In this document: one piece after another, positions 10,949 through 23,970 of the stretch
Layout of the letters: each line of letters starts with the position of its first letter
How positions within the stretch are numbered: the first letter of the stretch is position 1
Source of the DNA: Deinandra increscens subsp. villosa
Taxonomy: Eukaryota > Streptophyta > Magnoliopsida > Asterales > Asteraceae
Length of the DNA stretch: 64,000 nt
Direction of reading: 5' to 3'
Assembly: GCA_039602395.1 (NCBI GenBank)
Contig: JBCNJP010000003.1
Location: 15,967,167-16,031,166 of the forward strand
Notes under the pieces: model-generated
Told to the model about the DNA's origin: nothing
The model's input: the letters and a program-made list of their open reading frames with translations, nothing else
Databases searched by the model: none
Program-made: the position numbers and the translations under genes

Positions 10949-13900
10949 TTAGGGTGGGCGGTATACATGCCACCACCCTCGGCACCAATCATACCGAATC
11001 GGCATGCATACCCTCCCCCAATTATTTTCGGCATCAGCATATCCCCCCCCCCCCCCCCAATGGCATTGTTTTGCCGAAAGATGCCGAGAAAGATGTTGGG
11101 AGTTTTACCCTTTTTTTCAACCGTTTTAACATCAACGGCTAGTTTTTTTTTTTTTAATCAACCAAATACCATTATAAAAACCGATAAACACCAAATTTTT
11201 TCTACACCTCTACCATCTAAATACGGATGGCCGTGTTATTTTTAGATGGTGGACTTTGTATTTTTTTTTTAGGACTTGGTAATTTTTTTTATTTTAGGAG
11301 TTGGTAATTTTATATTTTTAGGACTTGGTAAATTTTTTTATTTTTAGGACTTTGTAAGTTTTTTTTTTAATCTAATGAATTGTTTTTTTTAATTTTATAT
11401 TAAATGTTTAAGTTATAATTTTATTTGTAGATTAAAAAAATGAAAAAAAACATTTAATCCATGACTAAATCATCAATTAGGCAAGTATACCCCTACCAAA
11501 TCATCAATTCTACATCAATCTTCTCTCTCCTGTTGGCATCACTTCATTGGTTAGAATTTGATGCCTAAACCATGCGTTAGGCAAACATACCCCCACCCTT
11601 ACTATATTCTAAACGGGAAACTATCAAGATGCCTTATTACTTGCCTAATATGCACGGGACGGTCCTCCATAGCAGAACATATGATTGCTAACTCTGCTTC
11701 ACATTCAGCATCAACTGCCTTAATTAGGCCTGGCCTCTGTTTGCTAAGTCAGCTTTCTCTTGTATACCTGTACACATTCTCATTGAAACCATTTTGTCCC
11801 TTTCAACATCTAAATCACCGGCCTCATCCCATTTAATATATATGATGTTACTATAACTTGGTTTTGTAGTTTGTATTCTTGCCCTAGTAAATCAGCATCA
11901 ACTACCTTAATCACTGCACGCCTCATGTTAGAAATTAACAAAAGTTGTCAATAAAATCACAGACTTTATTTGATAGGAAATAAGAACAATCTTCATAATT
12001 TTTACAGATTTACTTTAAATCAAGCACATGATCAAAATCAATTTACATGGTGTGGTGTTGTAGAAATCATCAAACACTTGTAGCTTAAAAATCTCAAAGC
12101 AAACTTGTAAAATAGTATCAGGTAAAAAGGACTCATTATCAGATACTTATTCTCATGTTATATAAATAGGGTTCATGAAAAAAGAAAAAAAAAACATACT
12201 AAATAAAATTCACAAATTACAAAACCAAGCTATGCAGGGCAAAACTTGCACAAGATTAGAACAATAGTTGGGTTCCTGATAAGACTCAAAAAACAATAAA
12301 AAATCCCATTGTTTTTCAAGATTGTTTCAATGAAGAACTGATTAGCATCACTAAGCACCTTTAAAATCAAAAAAAAAAAAAGAAAGAAACACAATTAGAT
12401 TATGCAAGATGTCACAAATTATGAACCAATCAGTGTTACATATCATAGTGTAAGGTGGTTTTGGCTGTAATTATAGTCAAGTGGGAAACGTGTTTTGAAT
12501 TTGTCGATTGTTTTCCCCTCAGAATGCAGCTCCTCCATCATTCTATCCTAAAATTCATTAACACATATAATGACTTTAAACCCCTGATTTTAAAAGTGGA
12601 ACCAGAATTGGAACCTATAACAATAACTAAAATGAAACTCCACATAAAAGAAAAACAATTGAAAAGGAAGGGGCATAAAATTAGCAAGAGAAGCAAACAC
12701 CGCAATCAAACTTGTTATCATCGGCAGTTTTGATTTTTGAAGGACTTTTGAAGGAGGACCCTGGCTTAGAAATTTGATCAAATCAATCTAAAAAAAACAA
12801 GGAATTTACCTGACAGATCCAGCAACTGCGAGAGAACATGCCGTAGGTGGTCACAACAACATAAATTAATGTCGTCTGACACACTACCGTCTTCCACCTC
12901 TGTGAATAATATTAAAAGGCGAAGCCCACTAGCAACGCGCTAGAGGCCGCCAAGAAAAAACATTACAACGAGAACGAGGACCAATGGTCGTTACATCTAT
13001 TTGGCATACCAAACATAGTGATGATAAAAGCAAAGTAGTCCAACATTAATATCATACCTATTTGAGAGTCTCCACTATTTGTATCGATGTTTCCCACTAA
13101 TCCATTGATTCATGGAGTTTCAACTTCTCATGGTGTCTTACAAGAGAGAAAAAACATACAATTTAGCAACCTTATTTATCCACTGGCACATGATGACCAT
13201 CATGTTTTCAAACCAAATGTGGTTTTCAAAATTTGTGTATACATATGTAGAGGGGAAAAAGATAACCATACAGAACACAACAATATATGAATAACTGTTC
13301 AAAACAACTATTTCAAAGTCTTCATCTAAGCACATTAATAAACATAATACACAACAAACCTTGCAATTTGTATTTCACACTTTCAGTGATAATGTTTTAT
13401 AAGTTACGCAGCAGATGTCCAAAAGCAAACCTGCGTAGTGATTAGTGAAGCATGCTTATTCTGCACCATCAAAAAGGTGAAGTGATTTAAGTTAAACTTA
13501 TAGGTCCACACTGCAATATGACCCATTAACAAAATAATACAAAGCCAAACTGCAATCTGACCCGTTAACACAAAAAAAATACAAAGCTGCAATCTAACCT
13601 GTTACAAAATGCAACCTACAATAAGACTCATTACCACAAAAAGCATAATATACAAAAACAACAGATATACCAAAAAAGGTCTTAGATGTAATCCCTACTT
13701 TTGTGTTTTGAAACTATTTTGTATTCTTTGCTAAAATAAAAATGTATGTATAGTAGTTTTAACATAATGCCTATTACCAACAAAATACGATCTGTGATAC
13801 CAAATGCGATAAAATGTAAAAGTGACAGTAGATATTTCAGGTGAGTAGTTAGAATCATATACGGGCACCCAAAAAGGGGAAATGAATGTTAAACTCATGG

Positions 13901-16030
13901 ATGAATCGTATTCACATTCTAGCAAGGCATAGGATTTATTACAGATTACAAAGATGAGGTTGGTGCCTCGAGGCCATAATCAACATATAATCCTCATCTG
14001 AATATAATACATAACAATGAGTTTATTTTATATTTATATATTTCTATTAAAACAAAAACTCTTTTGGCATTGGATGCTATTTTTAAGGTGTTTAGCGAGT
14101 GTGAAGAGGTAAGTTTAAACCTGTTGAAGATGGAACTTTCCACCATTTGCTTGATCCTCTTCAGTGCTTTTTTCATTGGATGAATATGTGCACAATTGGA
14201 TTTTCGATGTTTACCAGTGAAGACCTGAAATGGGTTTAGACATAAAAACACTTAAACCACTCGGTCAAATCGCTTTATCCTACAGGTGGCAAGTTCGACA
14301 AATTGTTTATAGAAAGGGCAACATGTCTTTTTAATCAATTTTAATTCTCTCTAATGGGTCAAACCGAAATTAAAAAGTATGATATACAAATATATAACAT
14401 TAAAATAGAGCACAGAAAATAATGAAATCCAGTTCCGGAGACACAATCGTTTGATTCCCCTTTGACCTTCGGAAAAAAAAATATGTGTACTAGGAAAGGA
14501 ATTGCGTTATAGTTGATAACAAAATTAACTAAAATGTAACTAACTCCCATTATTGCAAAATCTAATAAAAAAGTATTAGCCTTTATATTGCAAAATAACA
14601 CCCATTATACTTGGAACCGAACTTAATCTTACAACTTTATAGGATATATGTCACTAACAACATCATCATAATTCATGTAGCATATAGAACTATAATGTTA
14701 CTATCAAGTAAAAAAAATGATAACTAAAATAAACAATTGAATCTGCATACGGGCCTAAGAAGCAATGACAACAAATATGCAGGCTCTTGTTTCTTCATAT
14801 TATACGTTATCATCATCAGCATTTCCCAAATGTTCCATTAGCAAACCTAAGCTCTGACCCTTTATTAGTTGTTCTACTCATTCAATCTTTAGCATCACCA
14901 TAGCATATCAAGTGTAAATCCATATGAAAACTATAAAAATTCATGAAAACCTAAGCTCTGACCCTTTATTATGGCAAATTCAGGTTCATAGCTGTTGCCA
15001 AAGCTTTTAATTAAGGATAAAGAATAGGATAGGTGGAGAACGTAACGGTAGTCCAAAATTATCAAAAAAAGAAGAGTTTGCATATGAAAAAGTATGTGTA
15101 TGTAAGTACGGATTGAAATATATATAACCGAACTATAAAACTTGGATTGTTAGTGACATACCTCATAAAGTTTTAAGTACGCATACTCTTACAACTCACA
15201 TCTTAACATGCTTTAATCTACCATTGTCTCAAAGGAAACAACACAAATTAACAACAAGAAAAAGTAAGCAAAACTTAAAATATAAACAGAATTCAAGAAC
15301 CTAACCACTTACATTATTCAAGATTATAGTTATCACCTTACTTAAAAAAAAAGGAATTGAAACTAAATGAAACACCTAAAATTGAAATTCGTCAAAGCCA
15401 GATTAGTATTCCAACTACCATTGTCTCAAATATCATCTTTAAATTTAACAAACCGAAAATAAAGATCAAACATGAACTTAAAAGAAAACAACACCACTCA
15501 ATATCAGTTTCGAAAAGGCTAAAACATCATGAAGATCAACGATTTCTCTTTTCTTCTATAATGAACAAACCAGAATTAAGATTAAGAATGAATCAAACTA
15601 AAATCAACCTGAGACACAATACAACTAACATTCAGAATAAATGCCGGTGTCAAAACAAACGGACAACAATTCAAAATGAAAAAGAAAACCAGAATAGTAT
15701 CATATTGTGGTTGCAATTAAATCTAGTATCGATAGCAAAGTTACCACTTCGAATACAAATCAACACAAAAGATATCAAGTCAATCAAACCTCTTTGTGAC
15801 ACGCCCAAAATCAGACCCTGCAAAACAGAGAAATCAATCATACATAAGCAAATTGTTTGGGTAAAACATTAGGAAATACAAATTACATAAAAAGAATAAA
15901 AAAAAAAAAAATAAAAAAAAAAAACAGAAGCAGGCCGCATTTAGATCAAACAGGTTAAAATGGGAAGTTAAAAAAGAGAGAAGTAAAAGGAAACGAAATC
16001 AGATGAAATTAGGGCTTAAAGAAAGTCTTA
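10198..16030 (-). pseudogene. Candidate split host gene or gene remnant (exon-like blocks only)
   Basis: Several minus-strand blocks have AG acceptors, GT donors and open frames. At 14121-14224 a 104-bp block encodes a basic segment (HPMKKALKRIKQMVESSIFN). At 12810-12899 a 90-bp in-phase block follows a TATTATTCACAG acceptor and precedes GTAAAT (TLIYVVVTTYGMFSRSCWIC). At 10198-10245 a 48-bp in-phase block lies between TTGTGCAG and GTGTGT (ILVSAGISYARSIGNQ). A further open block is near 12660-12770, and an acceptor-donor pair is near 15790-15825. A 5'UTR-like pyrimidine-rich stretch is near 16000. I cannot join these into one reading and do not recognise the product. The MITE at 10952-11598 would lie in an intron. 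Confidence 0.3.
10952..11598. mobile_element. PIF/Harbinger-like (Tourist-type) MITE
   Basis: The left end GGGTGGGCGGTATACATGCC matches the complement of the right end (GGCAAACATACCCCCACCC). TTA lies immediately outside at both ends (10949-10951, 11599-11601), the Harbinger target duplication. The 647-bp body is non-coding and holds a C run at about 11044-11059 and repeated 'AGGACTTGGTAA' phrases at 11270-11360. An internal GTATACCCCTACC near 11486 resembles the right end again. Superfamily is inferred from TSD and size. Confidence 0.6.
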
Positions 16031-16187
16031 AACACCCCCCCCCCCCCCCCCCCCAATTCAATCTACTTCTACTTACTTTATTAAACAAAACATATAAGGT
16101 TAATTTGGCACCTTATAAGGTTGTCCACATCATCAATTGATGAGGTGACATCCTCTCATTCTAAAAAAATCTTATGTGTAATTTTCT
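11602..16187. other. AT-rich region, introns or intergenic
   Basis: Apart from the exon-like blocks on the minus strand I see no gene. The 171-codon plus-strand frame at 15357-15872 is Lys/Asn/Ile-rich, as expected of AT-rich DNA. Short duplications occur, such as CTAAGCTCTGACCCTTTATTA at about 14848 and 14951, and there are A runs at 15897-15923. Confidence 0.35.
16036..16055. repeat. Poly-C tract
   Basis: About 20 consecutive C residues, unusual in this AT-rich context. A similar C run sits at about 11044-11059. Exact length is likely unstable. Confidence 0.8.
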
Positions 16188-16196
16188 TAATTTTTT

Positions 16197-17225
16197 GGAA
16201 AATTGGATTTTAATAATACAAGTTTTACCTAGTTGGCGGATAATAATACGAGTTTTGAAATTTCCTCACAATAATACCAGTTTTATAAGTGTTGGATTTT
16301 AATGATACACCGTTAGTTTTTTATTAAAGGTGTTACTTTTTACTGTCGTGGCAAATATTAAGGGACTCTTATTGTAATTTCTAAAACTGGAGAGACTTAT
16401 GTGTAATTTAAAAAAAAAGGAAAGAAATAAACTCGTCTGCTTCTCCGGCCAAACCAACCACCTCCGGCCAAACCCACCACCGATCGCCACTAGTACTACC
16501 ACCATCCGCTGGCAACAATCACCGGCACCACCATCCGCTAGTAACAATCACCGCCACCACCACCACCACCACCACCGTTCTGTCACTATCCTCATCCCCC
16601 CTCCCCCTCTCTCTCTCTACAACCCCTCGTTTTCTCTATCTAAAAACCTCTAATTTCAACATGCTATCGAGAACAATCAATGTTATCTAGATGGATGACG
16701 AAACGGAGCATCAAACAAACAACGAAATCAATTCCATTAGGACCATTTCTGCATTCAAATTAATGCTCGAAATCGAAGAAGAAAAAGGGAAGAAAAAGGG
16801 GCGCCGACGAAGAATCTAATGACGGAAATACGCCGACGGCGGGACGGGAAGGACAGTGATCGAAGCGGCTGCGGCGGAGGAGTTGTGAGACGGAAATCGC
16901 TGGTGAGAACGAAAGTGATCGGAGTTGCTCGCCGCTAGGGCTTTTAGACGGAAATGTCAGTGAGAAGGAAAGTGATCGGTGTTGTCATTTTTCATTAAAC
17001 TCATTTTATACAAATTACAAAATAGACCCTTTAATATTTAAAAATTACAGAATAGTCCTTTATTATATGCCACGTCAGCAAGAGACTAACACCGTTGGTA
17101 AAAAACTAACGGTGTATTATTAGAATCCAACAACTACTAAACTCGTATTATTGTGAGGAAATTTCAAAACTCGTATTATTATCCGCCAACTAGATAAAAC
17201 TTGTATTATTAAAATCCAATTTTCC
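16197..17225. mobile_element. Non-autonomous MULE (copy 2) with 9-bp TSD
   Basis: The ends GGAAAATTGG and CCAATTTTCC are inverted repeats of about 180 bp, very similar to those of the MULE at 6514-7557. TAATTTTTT flanks both sides (16188-16196, 17226-17234). The core (16430-16980) differs from copy 1: it is GC-richer, with CCACCACC simple sequence near 16550-16575 and no transposase. The two elements share termini but not the middle, as is common in non-autonomous MULEs. Confidence 0.92.
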
Positions 17226-17371
17226 TAATTTTTTAAGTTTTTTAAATAAAACTTAATTTCCGGAATTAGCTCCATAAATTCAAAACTTTCCTTTTTTCAA
17301 AATTTAAATTAATTTGATTGATTTATTCATTAAATTAAAATATTACCTTCCTTAATTTTTACACCTTAATA

Positions 17372-20300
17372 TCCTATATATAGATTCTACATCTCCACTC
17401 TTTTCATTCATCATTTTATCAATTCACCAATCTTCTTTGTTCAATTTGACTCTTCTTTCGATCAAGTTACCATTAAAAATGTATGTTTTATATTATTTTG
17501 AATAATATTAATTGATTTTGCTTAGTAATTTAAAATTCTGTATATTATCAATTTCAGATTCAACATTGTTCATATCTTTATATTAATAAATACATGAATG
17601 CTACGGATTTTTTATTGTTTCATTGTTACCTGGCTACCTTTTTGTCCGGTTTCTAAATTTTCATGTTTTGTTTGATAAACGGCTATGGATAACAAAGAAA
17701 ATAAAGAAAAAAGGAAGATTCGCATGGAACAATCAACACAGAGAAAAACACATGGGATTATGCAAATTTCCTCTTCTTCACAAGGGAACATAAACAATTA
17801 TGTTTCTCCTTTGTCTTACATCTCAGAGAGTATAATTCATTATTTAAACATTTCAAGACAAAACAGACAACACAGGAAAAATCTGTTAGATATAAAAAAA
17901 GGAAGAAAATCTCAATAATCATTAACACCTGGATGTTCTTTACGTTCAGCAAGTAGTACTTATAGACCTCCTCTTAGTGACATAACAAATGGTACGAGCT
18001 TTCGTTTAAGATCTATCTCAATTTATTAGATTATCAACATTTTTTTAAAATATATTTATTAATTATTTGTTTTTTATTTTCAGTTAGCACAGATAGTTAT
18101 TCAAATTATGCTAGACAAAACAGGGAGAGAAGAAAAATGTTAATGGTCGATCGGAGACATGAAAAATTTCAAGTCTATGAGAATTCATCCAAGTCCTTAG
18201 AAGCTAATAAAGCAACTTCTTATGTTGCTTTATCTGACAGATCAAACCGTAAGAGCACTTTATTTTAAATAATACTAATATATTTTAATGATTATCAATA
18301 TTTGTAATGTTTTCTTTAATTTAATGTGTTTTATTCTGTAGGTTGTACTGCTTCTCCGGTTTCTTTTACCGGTGGTCCTACACCTACCTATAAATCTCCA
18401 CTTAGTGACATATCAAATGGTATGGTTTTAATTTCTAATTTACGTTGTAAGTAATTATACTAACTATTCATATATATTTACATCTTTCAGTTGTTTAAGA
18501 ATATTTAACGTGTTTGTTTTATATTTAGGTGCACTTTCATCGCGGAATAATTTTGTCATTTCAGGGATAACTGCTTCTACATATCTTCCTACTCCTTTAT
18601 CAAGCGGGATGAATAATAATGAAGTTATTGGTAAAAGTACTTATAATTAAAAAAAGTTACATCGTATTTTTTTAACTTATAATATTGTGTTAATTTTGTT
18701 GAATGCAATTTAAAGGTGATTCTGCATATGCTTCGAAGGAAAATAGATTCAAAAGAAAGTTGGCACTGGCAGAAAAGAAGAATAAGAGGTTGCAACTATC
18801 TTTAACTATGTCGTCCGCTTCACAAGTCCTTAACCTTGGCCCTACCATCTTATTAAACGACAATTCAAATGGTATCATTAATTTCGATCATCTACTATTA
18901 AATATAAATTGCAATTTAGCTTTGATAAATTAGTTTTATTTTTTAATTATTAATGTATTTATATTATCTTTTAGCTACATCTTCTTCTTTTTCCGTATCA
19001 AGAGTTGCTATTAGAAAGGGCAAAAGAAAAGTGACTATGTTATCTCCGATACGTAAGGTTGATTTAAATTCAGACGAGGAGGTTGACGTTGAGGCTAATA
19101 ATGAAGTAGATGATTATAATGACATCTCTAAAGGTTTGGTATTTTAATATGATATTCTTAGTTTATTGATTAATTTTTATTATCTAATGGTATTCTGATA
19201 TTTTTTTTTATGTTTTGCATATTTTGGAACAGAATACCTTGATCATGGTGATCAGTGCGTTATATGCGATATATGTCACTCAAAGTTATGGAAGGATGAG
19301 TCTAATCACAAGAGGACAAAAAGATTGGGTACGAGCTATTCATTTTGCTGCGGATATGGAAAGATTGAGCTTCCAGGATTCAAAAACCCGATGAGACCTA
19401 TCTCCATCTTTCAAAGTTTTCTGATGCGAAAAGCAAATACTTTGCTAAGAACATTCGGCGCTACAACTCTATGTTCTCTTTTACCTCTATGGGTGGCAAA
19501 ATTGACAATTATGTCAATAAAGGTAAAAGGTCGTATACATTCCGCTTGAGTGGCGAAAATTATCATAGAATTGGAAGCGTGCTGCCTCAAGATGGTGAGA
19601 TGCCTAAATTCTCTCAGTTATACATCTACGATACAGAGAATGAACTTACAAACCGTTAATCGCATTTTAGGTAATTTTATTTACCTTTACGTTTTGCTAA
19701 TAATATTAAAAATAATTTATTATCTTATCAACTAATTCCCCATTACGTCTCCAGATAAACCTCACTTATGAATGTGCTTTTTTTAAATAGTGATACCGAC
19801 AGGCCATCAAGTTCTTCAAACTCGGATTTGAGGTTGAAATTATTTAACAGTTGAAAGATATGTTAGACTCACAAAATGAGTTGGTCAAAACATACAGGAT
19901 GGTGAGGGATACCTATCAAGAAAATCCTCAGGTCGATTTGAAATTACGACTTATCGGTAGACGGTAAAAAGATGGAAGAAATATAACCTTCCGACCGCAT
20001 CTGAGGTTGCCGCATTAATAATTGGGGATTTTGATGATAATATCGAATCACGCGATATAGTTGTTCGGACTAAAGGTGGATATTTTAAGCATATCAGCGA
20101 GCTGCATCCTTCGTATCTAGCACTGCAATATCCGCTTCTTTTCCCATTCGGTGAAGACTGTTACCACGTAGACAATCTTCATAGGGATGTTATTCTTGAT
20201 CAGGCTAATCAAAGGAATAAGAAATATACAATGAGGGAGTATTTCTGTTATCTTTTACAAGATCGCGTCAACCACTTTTCTGTAATCCTAAACGCGAGGA

Positions 20301-22833
20301 GGTTATTTCAACAGTTTTTGGTTGACGCTTATACAATGATTGAAGCGCAACGGTTATGGTTTATTCGGAACAAACAGAGCACTCTCAGGTGTACGACTTA
20401 CAGTGACATCAGTAATGCTCAGACTTCAGGTGATACATATCTTTCCAATAAAGGTCAGCGGGTTGTACTTCCGTCCTTTTTTACCGGTGGGGCCATATAT
20501 ATGTTGCAGAATTATCTTGATGCAATGTCAATTTGCAAGATTTTTTCATCACGATCACATGCAATCCGAAGTGGCCAGAGATGAGAAGATTTTTAGCAGA
20601 TACGACTTTACTTCCCGAGGACAAGCCGAATAACCTTTGCAGACTTTTCAAAATGAAGCTCGACTCATTAATTACCGATTTAAAGAAGAACTCTATTCTT
20701 GGAAGAGTCCAAGCAGGTATTATAAGTTTAAATTATTATCACTAATTTAAATTTCTATTTATTTATGCATCTTATTGTATTTTAAAATTTATTCTATTTG
20801 AAAAATGCAGTTTTTAATTCTTAATATTTTATCTTCTACTTCTGCAGTTGTTTATACAGTTGGACTCATCTATCCGATGGAATCCTTCAAACACAGAGAG
20901 TTCTCTTAAAGTCTCCAGGTTAGTGACTTATATTATGTCATTAAATTCTTCGATTTGGTTCTTAATCTTTATTTTTTTTATTACTATTAATATCTTTCTA
21001 ATTTTTCCATTTATTAGAATTCATGTTATTTACATAAATATTTTTAAGGTTAATCGTACGATGAAGATCAGATGAAGAATCTGACACTTGGTGAAATAGA
21101 GAAAGTGTTGCACCGTCACAAATCAAGCCTCACCAATTTCGCTACAATGCCGTTTCCCAATAACTTTGTCATAGATTCCGCCAATAACGTCCTTATCAAT
21201 GAGCAGCTCGACTATGACACGGTAGTTCAGGAAAGCGAGTATGAGCGTCTTCATTCTTCTTTAACGGATGAGCAAAGATCAATATTTAATGAGATAATAG
21301 ATGTCGTTGATAAAGACGAAGGTGTATTTTTTGTTTACGATATGATGGTACTGGAAAGACATTTTTGTGAAGTACTCTGTCAACTGCAATTAGATTAAGA
21401 AATCAGATTGTTTTAACTGTTGCCTCAAGTGGTATTGCTTCGCTTTTGTTACCTGGAGGTTGAACAACTCATTCTAGGTTCCACATACCACTCAATCTGA
21501 CCGAGGACTCGCTTTGTACCATGTCACGTCATAGTGACATTTTAGACTTATTGAAGCAAACAAAGTTGATTATATGGTACGAGGCTCCTATGATACATAA
21601 GCATGCCTTTGAAGCTGTAGATAAAAGTCTGAAGGATGTTCTATGTACCGATATTAACATGGCGGATCGACCTTTGTTTGGTGGTAAAATTGTTGTTTTC
21701 GGTGGAGATTTCAGCAGATTCTTCCCGTTATGCAAGGCGCTTCAAATCAAGATGTTGTCACTTCCAGCCTTACTTCATCTTACATTTGGAGAGAGTGCAA
21801 GGTTCTAAAGTTAACAAAAAACATCCGTCTTCTTCAAGGTAACAATTCATCAGAGATACAAGAAACAGGTGATTTTGCTCAATGGCTTTTGGATATTGGT
21901 GAGGGAAAAGCCGGTGGAGATAATGATGGTGAGTCAGAAATAGTTATTCCTCTTGATCTTCTTATTCATGATTCATCGAATGCGGTTAGCGATCTTATCG
22001 ATTTTGTTTATCCATCGTTTCTAGATAACTTTGGTGAACAAGATTTTTGGTCTGAAAGAGCTATTCTCGCACCAACTAATGAGGTTGTCATTGATATCAA
22101 CAGTCGTCTGCTTTCCTTGGTTCCCAGTGAAGAACATAAGTATTTAAGCTCAGATTCTGTATGTCAAGATGAGATTGTAGGTGACAGCATTGATCATAAC
22201 TTATACTCACCAGACGTCCTGAATTGTTTACATATATCTGGCATTCCAAATCATCGTCTTGTGCTGAAAGTTGGTGTTCCTGTTATGTTGCTTAGAAACA
22301 TTGATCAGAGGAATGACTTATGTAATGGAACAAGTCTTCAGATCGTATCTCTAGGGAAGCATGTTATTGAAGTGGTGGTTATCTGCGGAAGCAATATCGG
22401 ATTCAGGACTTTTATTCCTAGACTTTCATTGGTACCAACAGATAAAAGAGTTGTTTTTATGTTTAAGAGAAGACAATTTCCGATCTCTGTTTGTTTTGCT
22501 ATGAATATAAACAAAAGTCAAGGTCAATATCTTTCGAGAGTTGGATTGTACTTGAAAGATCCCGGCTTCTCTCATGGTCAATTATATGTTGCTTTATCAA
22601 GGGTGAAGAGCAAGAAGGGTCTGAAGATCTTGATCTTGGATGAAGACGGTTGTCCAACCAATGTAACAAGAAATATAGTGTATAAATCTATCTTCTCAAA
22701 TTTGTAATTGTTATTGAATTTTTTTTATTATTATTGAATATTGTCTTACCGATAAGAATTTTTTGGATAGTATATATATCTATAACTTTTTTTTACATTT
22801 TAGACCCGGGTATTTACCCGGGTAAGTGGCTAG
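17372..22833 (+). mobile_element. Decayed autonomous-type Helitron (RepHel)
   Basis: The 3' end is clear: a 9-bp hairpin (ACCCGGGTA / TACCCGGGT, 22804-22823), six bases, then CTAG at 22830-22833 followed by T. The 5' end is less certain; I place it at TCCTATATATAG (17372) after an A, just upstream of the first coding-like segments. The element encodes a Rep-helicase protein now broken by stops and frameshifts. It could still supply terminal sequences to a related active copy, but not a working protein. Confidence 0.8.
17685..22707 (+). pseudogene. Helitron Rep/Pif1-type helicase pseudogene
   Basis: The N-terminal part is split by introns, with repeated PLSDITNG/PLSDISNG motifs before donors at about 17993 and 18420. 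From 19230 there is a Helitron-type zinc segment (CVICDICHSKLW) and YDTENELTNR at about 19630. A Helitron_like_N stretch follows at 20040-20730 (AALQYPLLFPFGED-like, then ITITCNPKWPE). I do not find the HUH (H-x-H) motif that should follow; the reading collapses at an intron-like stretch (20720-21070). The helicase begins near 21072, and its Walker A (DGTGKTFL, near 21340) is broken by a frameshift and stop. The C-terminal half (21730-22707, 325 codons) is intact, with KNIRLLQ, VGVPVMLLRNID, NKSQGQ and YVALSRVKS. Confidence 0.9.
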
Positions 22834-23339
22834 TTGAACATTCAATAACCACAAATGTGTAACATAACACCAAATCTAACAAAATCGTAGCAATATAGAA
22901 AATCTAGGCGACAAAAACGTACCAGATTCACGAAGAAGAAGAAGACCTCAGAGACGATTACGAAAATGAAGAAACGTAAAAGCTGTGAACGCTAAATCCA
23001 TATATACCTGCAGCTGGGATGAAGATGTCGATGAAGGAAGCAGCCACGTTGAGCACAAAACATCTCACCACCAGAATAACTCTTTCTCTTTCGGAAATCG
23101 CCATTTCAGAAAGAGAAATAAGTGGTGCTATGTTGTTCAACAGGATCGTATCTCTGCTTCATCTTCTCTGAGATCGCCTTCCCTAGCAGAAGAAATTGGT
23201 GAAAGAAATCTGAGGCGAAAAGAGGGTATGAGATCGCCTTCCATGGCGGAGGAAATTGGTGAAATAAATCTGAGGCCATCGTAACGTCGAAATCCCTCTA
23301 TCTCCGCTCGGAACCCCTCTCTCTCTCTTCAATGTCTTC
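22834..23339. other. Region with a short direct repeat in a coding-like block
   Basis: Between the Helitron end and a probable solo LTR lies a 99-codon plus-strand frame (22985-23284) whose end carries two copies of RSPS-AEEIGE--LR (near 23170 and 23230). On the minus strand the same DNA reads as a possible first exon from ATG near 23274, with the duplicated unit in frame. A CT-rich 5'UTR-like run (23310-23330) lies upstream of that ATG. Neither reading is recognised; it may be the 5' end of a host gene cut by transposons. Confidence 0.25.
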
Positions 23340-23694
23340 TGTTAGAGCAAGTATCCTTGTGTAGCGTCACTGTTACTGAGCGAATAAATTAGCACACTGG
23401 TGGTTGATTATATGTAATGATGTCAACTAAGCAACCAGGGAACCATTAGTTAGCCAGTATGTTGGTACACCGGAAAGTTCCTATATATATATGGTTGGTT
23501 AGTTGGTCATCTTGAAGTTTGGTCATTATGTGCTAGGTGGTCTGTGTGTATTGAGAGGGAATGTTCTGTCCAAAGCTCTTCCAGAGCTTAAACGATGTAT
23601 ACTTCTTCGGTTTGTAATCATTAGACACACATTTGAATGTTAAACTTCTGTCTCTATCCTTCTATGATTTGAAGACTAGGAATGCTTTCCAACA
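23340..23694. repeat. Probable solo LTR
   Basis: A 355-bp block runs from TGTTAGAG to CCAACA, the form of a copia-type LTR, with a TATATATATATGG motif at about 23482 and no internal region or second copy nearby. The flanks (TCTTC and GAAGT) do not form a direct duplication, so either a boundary is off or the TSD has decayed. A small inverted-repeat transposon (CTTCTGTT / AACAGAAG) is an alternative. Confidence 0.45.
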
Positions 23695-23892
23695 GAAGTC
23701 TTTAACAAAAAATGAGGATTATTGTAAAAACTTGATTTTATAGATCTACTTTAGGATTTCCGAAGTATATATGTAAAATTACAAAATCTTTATATTTTAC
23801 AGTTTATGTTCTTTTTTCTCTTTTGATGATTATTTATGTCTTTTGTTCTAATACTTGATTGTTTTCTATTACAATTGTTATTGTTCTAACAC

Positions 23893-23970
23893 TTAGGTAT
23901 TTGAGCAGGCTTACGACAGCATGTCATCAAATTTGATGACAGACGCTCGTAGGCCTGCTCAAATACCTAA
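23893..23970. repeat. 78-bp near-perfect inverted repeat (hairpin)
   Basis: TTAGGTATTTGAGCAGGC at 23893-23910 is the exact complement of 23953-23970, and the centre TGTCATCAAATTTGATGACA (23922-23941) is itself a perfect 20-bp palindrome. The bases between them mostly pair too (TTACGA against TCGTAG). A transcript would form one long stem. It could be a small-RNA precursor, a cruciform, or the remnant of two inverted element ends. Confidence 0.85.

Noticed and set aside
15357..15872. 171-codon plus-strand ORF as a gene
   Set aside because: Lys/Asn/Ile-rich translation expected from A-rich DNA; no domain; it lies opposite the exon-like blocks of the minus-strand candidate.
23340..23694. Firm solo LTR call
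   Set aside because: Terminal bases fit, but the flanks are not a direct duplication, so it is kept at moderate confidence only.
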